64,000 nucleotides of DNA, taken from CBDANW01 sp965197825. Its GTDB lineage: Bacteria; Acidobacteriota; Vicinamibacteria; Marinacidobacterales; DATDRI01. The DNA is taken from the NCBI GenBank assembly GCA_965197825.1, contig CBDANW010000003.1, forward strand, positions 248,001 to 312,000, read 5' to 3'. Below, piece after piece: positions 44,931 to 53,615 of the stretch; position 1 is the stretch's first letter, and each line of letters opens with the position of its first letter. The translations under genes were made by a program, and so were the position numbers. The notes under the pieces are model-generated. The model had not been told where the DNA came from and searched no databases. It saw only the letters and a list, made by a program, of their open reading frames with translations.

Positions 44931-46559
44931 ATGCGGGCTTTTAGGCTCGTGGTCATCGTAATGTCCTTTGGAACATCGGCCGACTGCGCGACCGCGCAGG
45001 TTCCATTTGAAGACGCGGAAACGGGGTTGCGCACCATCGAGCCGGAGGCGATCCGCGCCCACATGACGTTTCTTGCAGACGATCTGCTGGAGGGACGAGA
45101 AGCCGGGCAAAGGGGGTTCCAGTTAGCGGCAAACTACGTGGCCGCCCAGTTTCGCTTGCTGGGCCTGGAGCCACCGTTAGAGCAAGGCACCTATTTCCAG
45201 ACCGTTCCCTTCCGTGACGCCCAGCCGATACCTGCGGCGTCAACGTTTGCGATGGCTTCCGATGAAGATACGAAGCCGCTGGAGTGGGGTGAAGATGTTC
45301 TCTTTCAAGGCGACCCCTTCCGCACGGACACCGTCGTCTCCGCGCCGCTTGCGTTCGTGGGGTTCGGCGTCTCGGCTGCCGATCTTCAGTATGACGACTA
45401 CTCCATCGATACCCGCGGAAAGGTTGTCGTGATGCTTCCTAACGCGCCAGCGTCCTTCCCGGAGCACGAGCGCGCCTACTACGGGTCGGTCGAGGTCAAG
45501 CGAGGGAACGCGATCGCACACGGCACCGTCGGGATTCTCGAGGTGCACCCTGATGAGTTGGAGGGGAGGCATCCATGGAATGACAGAAGGACTCGCATCG
45601 AAGTCGGCGAAACTGGGTTGGTTGGACGCGGAGGGGCGTCCGCATCGCCCGGAATCGCCTCTGACTTTAGGGGCTCTCAGTCGTAGCGGTCTGGAAGTAC
45701 TCCTCGGCGGGAGCGGGCTGGTTGATGAAATCATGAGCGACCTAGAGCCACCAGAGCCGTTCGATTTCCCTGGCACTGCCGAGATCCGCTTGCGGTCCCG
45801 ACACACCGACCTGACGAGTCCGAACGTCATCGGGCGCTTGCCGGGCTCGGATCCACAGCTCTCGACGGAGCATGTGGTGTACACCGCGCATCTCGACCAC
45901 GTCGGGATCGGCGAGCCGGTCGATGGGGATGCCATCTACAATGGAGCGGTCGACAATGCGTCCGGAGTCGCCGCGATTCTAGCCATTGCTCGCGCCTTTA
46001 CCGAGCTCCCCCAGCGGCCGCGCCGGTCCGGTCCGTACTTTTCATCGCTACAACCGCCGAAGAATTTTGCCTCGTCGGCTCCGACTACTTTGCAAACCAT
46101 CCGCCCGTGACGGTGAAAGACCTAGTGGCTGCCATCAATATCGACGGTGCCACGTTGATGCAATATCCACTCAAGGATGTCAACGCCATGGGCGCAGAGC
46201 ATTCAAGCCTCGGTCAGAATCTCCTGGACGCTGCAGGGCACTTGAACCTGAAGGTGAACCCGCTGCCCATCCCGCTACTGGGAAGCGACCATTACCCCTT
46301 CGTTCGTCGAGGCGTACCGGCACTATGGGTCATCGCGGGAGCCGAGACGGATCCGGCGCTCGACGGAGCCAGCCTACGTCGGAACTGGATGCAAACGCGC
46401 CTCCATACACCGCAGGACGACATGAACCAACCTTTGGACTTTGGGGCTGCGGCCCTGCTATCACGGCTGATGTTTCTGACTGGCCATCAGGCTGCCATGC
46501 AATCGGCACGCCCTGCCTGGCACGAGGGAGATTTCTTCGGGAAGACATTCCGTCCCTAG
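44931..46559 (+). pseudogene. M28 family zinc aminopeptidase, two frameshifts
   Basis: ATG 44931 with AGGAGG upstream; signal peptide then TIEPEAIRAHMTFLADDLLE, the normal start of exported M28 peptidases. The frame breaks near 45570 and resumes (TEGLASKSAKLGWLDAEG), keeping VYTAHLDHVGIGEP and YNGAVDNASGVAAILAIARA with zinc ligands His and Asp. It breaks again near 46028, then SVLFIATTAEEFCLVGSDYF and INIDGATLM, PLLGSDHYPF supply the other ligands, ending at 46559. Every catalytic element is still visible, so decay is recent or these are indel errors. Confidence 0.82.
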
Positions 46560-46580
46560 AAGTTCGAGGAGACCGCGCGC

Positions 46581-47450
46581 TCACCCCTCGCGCACGGCGC
46601 TCCAGCTCAGTGAGGTGCCATCCTGATTCCGCAGGGTGCCCTTCATGCGGTTGCCGAAGGCGCTCCCTACGACCTCGCGCCGTGTGCCGCTACCATCGAT
46701 GAAGTGAAAGCGAATCTCCGTGCCCCGGATACGCCCGTCTAAGAGGCGGACCGACCCGGTGGGGAGACCGACCCGCCCGTAAAGCATCTGGAAATCCTGG
46801 TCGAGCTTGAGGGTCCACGTTTCCTCGCCTCGTTCCGTGGGAAGGGTGAGCTCCCAGTTGCCGGCCACCTCGGCCGGTACGATCCAGAGGTGCGCCTTGC
46901 GTTCCCCGACCGTGATCGTCTGGTCGGGCTGCCACTCCGCCATGTCGAACGAATGCGACACGACCCGGGTCCCCGGGCGCAGGTCCAGGATCTTTGAGCG
47001 CAGCTTGAGGTTGAGCGACGGGAGGAGGTACATCGTGATCACCGTCGCTTGGCTGAAATTGCTCTCGAAGATGTCGGCCTCGACGAACTTCACCTTGTGG
47101 GTGACGCCGGCCAGCTCGGCGTTGCGGATCGAGAGTGCCACCATGTCCGGGTTGTACTCGATCCCCAGGCCGTGTGCGCCGAACTTTTCTGCCGCCATAA
47201 TCACGGTGCGGCCGTCTCCCGATCCGAGATCGATCACGTAGTCCCTCGACCCGACGCTGGCCATCTGCAGCATGCGCGCGACCACCGCGTCGGGCGTCGG
47301 CAACCAGATGACATCCTTCCCCCGCTGGCCGACTGTCGGCGTGTACTCGTGGGACTGGGATGGGGCCCGCTGGGCGAGTACAGCATGGCTGGCGAGTAGG
47401 AGCGCGAGCAAGACAACGAGCGCGCGTGGGGCTGCGATGCTTGGGTTCAT
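46581..47450 (-). CDS. exported class I methyltransferase-fold protein
   Basis: 289 residues. A signal peptide (PRALVVLLALLLASHAVLAQ) is followed by a class I methyltransferase domain with YVIDLGSGDGRTVIMAAEKF, LGIEYNPDMVALSIRNAELA and the late strand TVITMYLLPSLNLKL. The C-terminal third is a separate beta-rich domain (GEETWTLKLDQDFQMLYGRV, GTEIRFHFIDGSG). A SAM-binding fold in the periplasm is odd because SAM is cytoplasmic; such proteins are nonetheless widespread. Convergent with the M28 gene. Confidence 0.75.
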   Translation of the reverse strand: MNPSIAAPRALVVLLALLLASHAVLAQRAPSQSHEYTPTVGQRGKDVIWLPTPDAVVARMLQMASVGSRDYVIDLGSGDGRTVIMAAEKFGAHGLGIEYNPDMVALSIRNAELAGVTHKVKFVEADIFESNFSQATVITMYLLPSLNLKLRSKILDLRPGTRVVSHSFDMAEWQPDQTITVGERKAHLWIVPAEVAGNWELTLPTERGEETWTLKLDQDFQMLYGRVGLPTGSVRLLDGRIRGTEIRFHFIDGSGTRREVVGSAFGNRMKGTLRNQDGTSLSWSAVREG

Positions 47451-47514
47451 CTTGGTCCTTTCGACACGACGGCGTTGAACCTAGCACAAACGTGGGGTAC
47501 GGCAAAACGTTGGC

Positions 47515-48055
47515 CATAATGTAAAGCAATTGGCAAAAAATCTTACGAGGGCAAGATTATTGTCTGGAATTGTCGCCGCTTCTCGATTCCGTTCGTGTGG
47601 ACTTGGGTCTTGCTGAGCGATCAGCCAGAAGCTAATGGTATTCTCGCCTGCAATGTTTCCCACCGGCGGTTTCTTCGTGCTCGCCGCTTTCTTCGAGATC
47701 GCGGGGTGCTTCGCGTTTTGGTCCTGGCTTCGCCTCGGGCGCACGCCTTGGTGGACCGTGGCTGGAGTTGGGAGCCTGGTGCTTTTCGCCGTCTGTCTGA
47801 CCAGGGTGGACTCGGCCTATGCAGGCAGGGCGTTCGCGGCGTATGGCGGTGTCTATATTGCCAGCTCCCTCCTGTGGCTGTGGATCGTGGAAGGCATTTG
47901 GCCCGACAAGTGGGACATAGCGGGGGCGCTCATCTGTCTGCTCGGCGCGGCCGTCATTCTTTGGGGGCCGCGGGCGTGAGAAGAGGTCCGCCGAGCATCG
48001 AAACTTCCGTTGGAGGAATGTAAAGCGCAAGATTTCTGTCTGAAATTGTCGTCGC
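47515..48055. repeat. direct repeats flanking ynfA
   Basis: AATGTAAAGC followed closely by GCAAGATT..TTGTCTGRAATTGTCGYCGC occurs at 47517-47577 (with 24 extra bases between the two parts) and at 48017-48053. The 345-base ynfA gene lies between them. The pair may mark a small cassette inserted by recombination. Confidence 0.55.
47635..47979 (+). CDS. YnfA family (UPF0060) membrane protein
   Basis: 114 residues, four helices. GFFVLAAFFEIAGCFAFWSW is the family start, then RVDSAYAGRAFAAYGGVYIA, the conserved RxDxAYAGRAFAAYGG motif, and WDIAGALICLLGAAVILWGP. YnfA-like proteins are small membrane transporters related in fold to SMR exporters. A second possible start at Met7. Stands alone between repeats. 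Confidence 0.88.
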   Translation: MVFSPAMFPTGGFFVLAAFFEIAGCFAFWSWLRLGRTPWWTVAGVGSLVLFAVCLTRVDSAYAGRAFAAYGGVYIASSLLWLWIVEGIWPDKWDIAGALICLLGAAVILWGPRA

Positions 48056-48073
48056 CGCCCATTTCACAGAACC

Positions 48074-48198
48074 GGCGTCTGACGCCATTGAAGAAGATCT
48101 CGCCTATTGACGCCAGAAGGGGCCCCCGCACAGCCGCAGCTTATGAGCTAGAACCGGCGTCTGACGCCATGACTAGCAAGATCTCGTATATTGACGCC
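48074..48198 (+). repeat. REP-like palindromic repeat, copies 2 and 3
   Basis: Two units, 48074-48114 and 48156-48198: the perfect palindrome GGCGTCTGACGCC, a spacer of about 19-21 bases containing AAGATCTCG, then ATTGACGCC followed by AGAARGGGC. Spaced 82 bases apart, with CGCAGCTTATGAGCTAGAAC between them, also found at 25953. Same family as 31036-31080. Confidence 0.65.
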
Positions 48199-48214
48199 AG
48201 AAAGGGCACGCCGG

Positions 48215-49573
48215 TTACCGTTTCATGAGATCGAGAACCGCGGACGTCATGGCGAGAACTCCGGTGGCAATCGTTCGCTCCGGTTCCGGTGCGAACTGAC
48301 TCGAGTGAAGCGAGGGCAGGGCGGCTGCGGTGGTTCGGGCCGTCTCGGCGCGTTCGGCAGAAACCGTGCCCAGCCAGAACAGGAAGATCGGGATCTCATG
48401 ATCCGGTAGGCTGTAGCGGCCGAAATCCTCGCCGCCCATGACGGGATCCACTTCGACGACGTTTTCCGGCCCCAGGGCACGCTCGAATACCTGGACGATG
48501 CGAGCTGTCAGCTCGGGATCGTTGTGGGTCGCCGGCGTGTAGTTTTCTTCGTCGACCTCGACGGTGGGGAGCTTGTCTTCCGGAATCCCGGCCGAACGGG
48601 CGACGTTCTCGGAAACGCGCCGGATCCCGTCGAGGAGGTGCTCCCGCACTTCCGTTTTGTAGGACCGCACGGTGAGCTGCAGGTGCACCTCGTTGGGGAT
48701 GATGTTGTGTTTGCTCCCGCCATGGAAAGAACCCACCGTGATGACGGCGGGATCCAGGGGAGAAACTTCTCGGCTGACGATGATCTGTAGCGCGACGACG
48801 ATGCGCGCGGCGATGACGATGGGATCCTTGGTGGTGTGCGGGTAGGCGCCGTGTCCGCCCGTGCCGTGGACGGTGATATCGACCGTGTCCACGTTGGCGA
48901 GGGCGTACTCCGACCGGTAGCCGACTTTGCCGGCTTCGAGTGTCGCTTCGGAGTGAAGCGCGATGGCGAAGTCGGGTCGCGGGAACCGCTGGTAGAGGCC
49001 GTCGGCGAGCATGGCCTTGGCCCCGGCGCCCAGCTCCTCCGCCGGCTGGGCGATCATGACCAGCGTTCCCGACCATGCGTCCTTCAATTGGCCGAGGAGC
49101 GTCGCGGTTCCGAGAAAAGACGTCATGTGCACGTCGTGGCCGCAGGCATGCATGACACTGACTTCCGTGCCAGCGCTGTCGGGGGTGCGGACGGTGCTGG
49201 CGTAAGGCAGCCCGGTGGTCTCTTCGACCGGTAGGCCATCGAGATCGGTTCTGACCATGACCGTGGGGCCGTCTCCGTTTTCCATCACCGCGACCAAACC
49301 GTAGGAGGTGCTGTCGGGATCGGGATACTGGCCGACTTCTTCGGTCACTTCGAATCCGAGCTCGCGCAGACGGCCGGCAAGGTATACGGACGTTTCCTTC
49401 TCGTGCAGAGACAGCTCGGGATTGGAGTGGAGGTAACGGTAGGTTTCGAGGAGTGGTGCGAGCTCGCTTTGAACTTTGTTCTCGAGATTCTGCGCCGTTC
49501 CAACCTGGGAAAGGCAAAGCAGTCCGAAGATGACAGCCGCCGGCCTACGAATCACCTTGAAGCTTCTTGGCAT
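48215..49573 (-). CDS. exported M20 amidohydrolase
   Basis: 452 residues from ATG 49573 (GAAGAGG just upstream). Signal peptide RRPAAVIFGLLCLSQVGTAQ. Motifs of the M20D (IAA-amino acid hydrolase/carboxypeptidase) group: RTDLDGLPVEE, MHACGHDVHMT (metal Cys and His), QPAEELGAGAKAML, ALHSEATLEAGKV and DPVMGGEDFGRY. It should hydrolyse an N-acyl amino acid or similar amide in the periplasm. Its start overlaps the end of the redoxin-oxygenase gene by 29 bases, so they are coupled. Confidence 0.88.
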   Translation of the reverse strand: MPRSFKVIRRPAAVIFGLLCLSQVGTAQNLENKVQSELAPLLETYRYLHSNPELSLHEKETSVYLAGRLRELGFEVTEEVGQYPDPDSTSYGLVAVMENGDGPTVMVRTDLDGLPVEETTGLPYASTVRTPDSAGTEVSVMHACGHDVHMTSFLGTATLLGQLKDAWSGTLVMIAQPAEELGAGAKAMLADGLYQRFPRPDFAIALHSEATLEAGKVGYRSEYALANVDTVDITVHGTGGHGAYPHTTKDPIVIAARIVVALQIIVSREVSPLDPAVITVGSFHGGSKHNIIPNEVHLQLTVRSYKTEVREHLLDGIRRVSENVARSAGIPEDKLPTVEVDEENYTPATHNDPELTARIVQVFERALGPENVVEVDPVMGGEDFGRYSLPDHEIPIFLFWLGTVSAERAETARTTAAALPSLHSSQFAPEPERTIATGVLAMTSAVLDLMKR

Positions 49574-50570
49574 CCTCTTCTCCCCAAAAAAAAGATAAGA
49601 GCACGAAGCGCTGGCCTTCGGTAACGTCCAAAGCCTCGTGCAGCAACGAGCCGGAGAACACGACGGCGCTTCCCGCCTTGGGCCGGTAGAGGTGTTGTCC
49701 GTACTCGGGGAATCGCAGGTACCCGCCTTCGTAGCCATCGTTTAGGTTGAGGGTCAGCGCAAAGCGTCGATGCGCGGTGGCCGGGCTGAGGTTGTCTCGA
49801 TGGGCGCGGAAGAAGCCACCGACCTCCGCGTCATAGCGAGCGATCTTGAATCCCTCGAATCGGGTGGCGCGGAAGGAAAAGGCTTTCCGTACCCCCGGAA
49901 GCACGCGGCGGCCTACTTGGGCGGTGAGATCCCTCAGGAGCTCGGGATCAGTCACCGTGTGGTCGCGTCGTCGCTTGGATTCTTCGGCGATGACGTTCTT
50001 GCGGGCACCGTCTTGCGTTTGCTCGACGCCGGTTTCTTCGTTTCCCTCCGCCCAGACGGCCATCAGTTGCTCGCAGTATCGGGAGTCCAGGACGTCTGGA
50101 ATCAGAAGGACCGGGGCTTGGGAGTGGATCTCGACCGCCTCGTCGTGCGGCAGCGTGTCGAGAAGGGTCGCCACCTGATCCGCCCAGGTCTCTTTGTCTT
50201 TCACGGGGTGGGCGGAGACGACACGCAGGTTCCGGTTCAGGACGAAGACCGTCATCTTGTGTCCCGGTTCGATGCCGTACCCCTGGCGTACCGCTCCGTC
50301 CACGTCGGAAAAAGCCATTAGCGGAAGGGCGTGCTCGGAGAAGACGCGGCGGTTCGCTTCCGGCGTTTCTCCGTTGATGGCGAAGAGGGAGATGGGTCTG
50401 GTGGCGAGCGTCGTGGCGAAGTGCTTCAGCTCGTCGAGAGACGCTTCGTTCTGGTTCGTCTCGTAGAAGAGGAGGACCGTGGGTGTACCCCCGGCTTTGC
50501 CGATGAAGCGCGTGGACACGCCTTCCTGGGAGGGGAGCACGAAGTCGGGAGCCCAGTCTCCCTGTTCCAA
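49545..50570 (-). CDS. redoxin-fold domain fused to a 2OG-Fe(II) oxygenase
   Basis: 341 residues, TTG start. Residues 1-140 are a peroxiredoxin-like fold (GDWAPDFVLPSQEGVSTRFI, TVLLFYETNQNEASLDELKH), but the peroxidatic Cys that normally follows FYP is absent, and there is no Cys before residue 166. Residues 150-335 are a 2-oxoglutarate/Fe(II) prolyl-hydroxylase-type domain: His257 and Asp259 in HRDN, His311 in LLHEAL, Arg321 in GQRFVLLSFF. No signal peptide. Coupled to the downstream exported M20 hydrolase. Substrate unknown. Confidence 0.85.
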   Translation of the reverse strand: MEQGDWAPDFVLPSQEGVSTRFIGKAGGTPTVLLFYETNQNEASLDELKHFATTLATRPISLFAINGETPEANRRVFSEHALPLMAFSDVDGAVRQGYGIEPGHKMTVFVLNRNLRVVSAHPVKDKETWADQVATLLDTLPHDEAVEIHSQAPVLLIPDVLDSRYCEQLMAVWAEGNEETGVEQTQDGARKNVIAEESKRRRDHTVTDPELLRDLTAQVGRRVLPGVRKAFSFRATRFEGFKIARYDAEVGGFFRAHRDNLSPATAHRRFALTLNLNDGYEGGYLRFPEYGQHLYRPKAGSAVVFSGSLLHEALDVTEGQRFVLLSFFWGEEDAKKLQGDS

Positions 50571-50608
50571 GAGACGCGGTCTCGATTGGGTGATACCGTC
50601 CTCCCGCT

Positions 50609-51361
50609 CTATCTACGACTGTTCAACTTGGCGAGGAGTCGCAGCATCTCGAGATAGAGCCAGATCAGGGTGACGACTAGTCCGAACGCTCCGTACCACT
50701 CCATGTACTTCGGGGCGCCTTTCTCGGCGCCGGTCTCGATGAAGTCGAAGTCCAACACGAGATTGAGCGCGGCGATCACGACCACGAACAGACTGAAGAG
50801 GATACCGACCGTTCCGCTTCCGTGGATGTAGGGAACGCCGACGCCGAAGAAGCCGAGGACGATGGTGGCCATGTAGACGAGCATGATGCCCCCGGTTGCC
50901 GCGACCACTCCCAGCTTGAAGTTCTCGGTGGCCTTAATGAGACCGGACTTGTAGGCAAAGAGGAGAGCGAAGAGCGTGCCGAACGTGAGCCCCACCGCCT
51001 GGATGACGATCCCGGGAAACCGCTGCTCCATCATCGAGGACAAGGCGCCGAGGAAGAGCCCCTCGAGGAGTGCGTAGATGGGTGCGGTGATCGGCGACCA
51101 GGTCTTCTTGAAAGCCGTGATCAAGCCGAAAACGAGGCCGCCAATGGCGCCTCCGAACATGAAAGGCATGACCACGGCAGGGTTGGAGCTGGTCAGGTAC
51201 ATGTTCCAGGTCCACGAGGCGCTGACAACGCAGAGGAGCAGTAGGATGCCGGTCTTGTTCACCGTGCCCTGGAGCGTCATGGTTTCGCCGTGTACGGCGC
51301 TCGTCGGGCCCAGGTTCGTGAAGGTGGCGGCGCTCAGCGCGGGATTCCCGCTTCTCATCAT
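50609..51361 (-). CDS. Bax inhibitor-1/YccA family membrane protein
   Basis: 250 residues with seven predicted helices, e.g. ILLLLCVVSASWTWNMY, AVVMPFMFGGAIGGLVFGLI, IYALLEGLFLGALSSMMEQR and GILFSLFVVVIAALNLVLDF followed by DFIETGAEKGAPKYMEWYGA, the conserved BI-1 pore Asp region. Bacterial members are proton-dependent calcium leak channels or stress modulators. Its N-terminal 25 residues (GNPALSAATFTNLG) are the usual cytosolic lead of the Acidobacteriota/actinobacterial type. Confidence 0.88.
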   Translation of the reverse strand: MMRSGNPALSAATFTNLGPTSAVHGETMTLQGTVNKTGILLLLCVVSASWTWNMYLTSSNPAVVMPFMFGGAIGGLVFGLITAFKKTWSPITAPIYALLEGLFLGALSSMMEQRFPGIVIQAVGLTFGTLFALLFAYKSGLIKATENFKLGVVAATGGIMLVYMATIVLGFFGVGVPYIHGSGTVGILFSLFVVVIAALNLVLDFDFIETGAEKGAPKYMEWYGAFGLVVTLIWLYLEMLRLLAKLNSRR

Positions 51362-51473
51362 CTTGCATTACCTCCGTCACGGCAGATCATAGCCCAACTT
51401 TGGCTTTCGTGCGGTCCGGCCGCTCCGATGATGTAGAGTAGGGGCAAAGAGGCCAGAAGACGGGAGGATTGGC

Positions 51474-51950
51474 ATGGCACTTCTTTTCAGCTCAACGAGC
51501 TTCACCCACGAGGGTGAGATCCCACGTCAACATACCTGCGAGGGGACCGATGTCTCGCCGTCTCTCGCGTGGTCGGGCGCTCCGAGAGATACGCAGAGCT
51601 TTGCGCTGGTAGTGGACGATCCTGATGCTCCGGATCCCAAGGCGCCCAAGCGTGTCTGGGTCCATTGGGTGCTCTACGACCTGCCGGCGTCGTTGGGCGG
51701 TCTCGCGGAAGGTGTCGCCTTGGATGAGCTTCCGGCCGGTACCCATGAGGGAAACAACGACTGGGGCGTGACGGGCTACCGGGGACCTTGCCCGCCAATC
51801 GGCCGTCATCGCTACTTTCACAAGCTCTATGCACTGGACACGATGCTTCCGGATCCCGGGACACTTACCAAGAAAGAGCTGGAAGCAGCGATGGAAGGCC
51901 ACGTGCTGGCGCGCGCGGAGCTGATGGGGACTTACCAGAAGACCAGCTAG
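51474..51950 (+). CDS. YbhB/YbcL (PEBP-like) protein
   Basis: 158 residues, GGAGGATT ribosome site. PEBP fold: IPRQHTCEGTDVSPSLAWSG, SFALVVDDPDAPDPKAPKRV with the conserved DPDAP, VHWVLYDLPASLGGL, GYRGPCPPIGRHRYFHKLYA. Family of Raf-kinase-inhibitor-like proteins in bacteria with unclear role, possibly binding phosphorylated ligands. Divergent from the BI-1 gene, convergent with the CRTAC1 gene (3 bases between stops). Confidence 0.9.
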   Translation: MALLFSSTSFTHEGEIPRQHTCEGTDVSPSLAWSGAPRDTQSFALVVDDPDAPDPKAPKRVWVHWVLYDLPASLGGLAEGVALDELPAGTHEGNNDWGVTGYRGPCPPIGRHRYFHKLYALDTMLPDPGTLTKKELEAAMEGHVLARAELMGTYQKTS

Positions 51951-51953
51951 TCT

Positions 51954-53615
51954 TCAGTTAGCGGGCTCGGCCAGCGTGTGCATCCGGCGTAGCGCGAGGC
52001 TCGTCAGCGTTTGTGTCTTACCGCTTGGCCAGGTGATCTCTACCTTGTCGACGCGGCCCGCCCGCCCGAGGCCGAACGTGACCGGGAGTTGGTTTTGCGA
52101 GCAGTAGCCGGTTGCGCTCTTGACGACCAGGCTCTGCGTTTCCCCTCCCGCGGTAAGGCTGATCCGGGCGCCGATGGCTTCCCGGTTACTCGCCGATCCG
52201 TTCAGCTTGAAGGCGATCCAAGCGTTGTCGCTCGCTCCGTCGTTGCGGAAGAGATGGGCGGGTCCGCCGCTCGTCGAGATCGCCAGATCCAGATCGCCGT
52301 CTCCGTCGATGTCTCCGTAAGCCGCACCCCTGCCGACGACCGGCCTCGCGAATGCCGAGCCCATTTGATCGGTCACCTCGGTGAAACGGCGGTCGCCCGC
52401 GTTGCGAAAGAGATGCGGCGGCTGAGCGTAGGAAACCCGCCGCTGTACAGCCTGGATGTCGGTCTCGACGTGGCCGTTGGTAAGGAAGATGTCCTGGAGC
52501 CCGTCGAGATCGAAGTCGAAGAAGAATGCGCCAAAGGCGAGCGTCAGGAGGCTCGAACGCCCGACCTCGGAGATCGGCGCGACGTCGATGAAGAACCCCT
52601 TTCCTTCGTTGTGGTAGAGCGAGACCATCTCGTTCGAGAAGTTCCCGATGACGAGGCTGGGGACACCGCTGCCATCATAGTCGGCGGCGTCGATGCCCAT
52701 TGCGCCGCGCGCCGCACCGTTCTCGGCGAAGGCGATGCCCGCGAGGACGCCGACGTCGGTAAAGCCGCCCTTGCCGTCGTTCTTATAAAGATTATTGGGC
52801 TGGATATCGTTGGCGACGGCGAGATCGGTCCAGCCGTCGTTGTCGAAGTCGAGGACCGCGACGCCGAGTCCCTTGCCACGCGGATTGTGGAGACCGGCTT
52901 CCTCGGTCACGTCAGCGAACTTGCCGTCGCCCTCGTTGCGGTAGAGAACCGGAGACGCTCCCTCATAGGACTCGGGCGTGCAGTAGGACTTCGTCTGGCC
53001 GTCGAGCGTGCAGTAGATGTCGGTCTTGACGGACCATTCGACGTAGTTCAGGAGAAAGAGATCGAGATCGCCGTCCCGATCGTGATCCAACCAGGTGGCG
53101 CTGGAACCGAATCCCGGGTGGCCTACACCCGCCAACCGGGTGACATCGGTGAATTTGCCTTCGCCGTCGTTTCTTAGGAGGACATTGGGGCCGAGAGCGG
53201 TGAGATAGACGTCCGGGTCGCCGTCGTTGTCGTAGTCGCCGATGGCGAGGCCCATGCCATAGACTTCGCGATCGAATCCGGAGCCGCGGGTCGCGTCGTC
53301 GAACGTGCCGTCGCCGCGGTTGCGATAGAGCGCCCCGGTCGAGCCGGCGCCGCTCCGATGGCCGGGCCAGTCCATGCCGTTTACGAAGAGCAGATCTCGA
53401 TCGTCGTCGCCGTCGAAGTCGAAAAAAGCGACGCCGCTTCCCATCGTTTCGGGAAGGTATTTATCGCCGAAGGCCCCATTGTTGTGCTGGAAGCGGATAC
53501 CGGCGGTTTCCGTGACGTCGGTGAACTGAACTCGGGTGGACGAAGTCTGGGCAATCTGGGCGGGGCCGGCTAGCGGGAGCGCGGCGGCGGTCACCATAGT
53601 CACAAGCAATCTCAT
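51954..53615 (-). CDS. CRTAC1-like FG-GAP/ASPIC-UnbV secreted protein
   Basis: 553 residues from ATG 53615, whose ATGA overlaps the upstream gene's stop. Signal peptide then VQFTDVTETAGIRFQHNNGA. At least seven FG-GAP/VCBS blades with Ca-binding DxDxDG loops (DFDGDDDRDLLFVNG, DYDNDGDPDVYLT, DHDRDGDLDLFLLN, DIDGDGDLDLAIS), then a C-terminal ASPIC/UnbV domain (SNREAIGARISLTAGG, VEITWPSGKTQTL). Calcium-stabilised beta-propeller, exported. The 886-codon open frame from 54614 is rejected as start because its first third is the other gene in another frame. Confidence 0.9.
   Translation of the reverse strand: MRLLVTMVTAAALPLAGPAQIAQTSSTRVQFTDVTETAGIRFQHNNGAFGDKYLPETMGSGVAFFDFDGDDDRDLLFVNGMDWPGHRSGAGSTGALYRNRGDGTFDDATRGSGFDREVYGMGLAIGDYDNDGDPDVYLTALGPNVLLRNDGEGKFTDVTRLAGVGHPGFGSSATWLDHDRDGDLDLFLLNYVEWSVKTDIYCTLDGQTKSYCTPESYEGASPVLYRNEGDGKFADVTEEAGLHNPRGKGLGVAVLDFDNDGWTDLAVANDIQPNNLYKNDGKGGFTDVGVLAGIAFAENGAARGAMGIDAADYDGSGVPSLVIGNFSNEMVSLYHNEGKGFFIDVAPISEVGRSSLLTLAFGAFFFDFDLDGLQDIFLTNGHVETDIQAVQRRVSYAQPPHLFRNAGDRRFTEVTDQMGSAFARPVVGRGAAYGDIDGDGDLDLAISTSGGPAHLFRNDGASDNAWIAFKLNGSASNREAIGARISLTAGGETQSLVVKSATGYCSQNQLPVTFGLGRAGRVDKVEITWPSGKTQTLTSLALRRMHTLAEPAN

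Noticed and set aside
4463..46559. Programmed frameshifting to explain the many frame breaks
   Set aside because: No shared slippery heptamer or stem follows the breaks, and the breaks go in both directions.
47515..48198. Integron attC sites around ynfA
   Set aside because: No R'/R'' core sites or integrase; the palindromes fit a REP-type repeat better.
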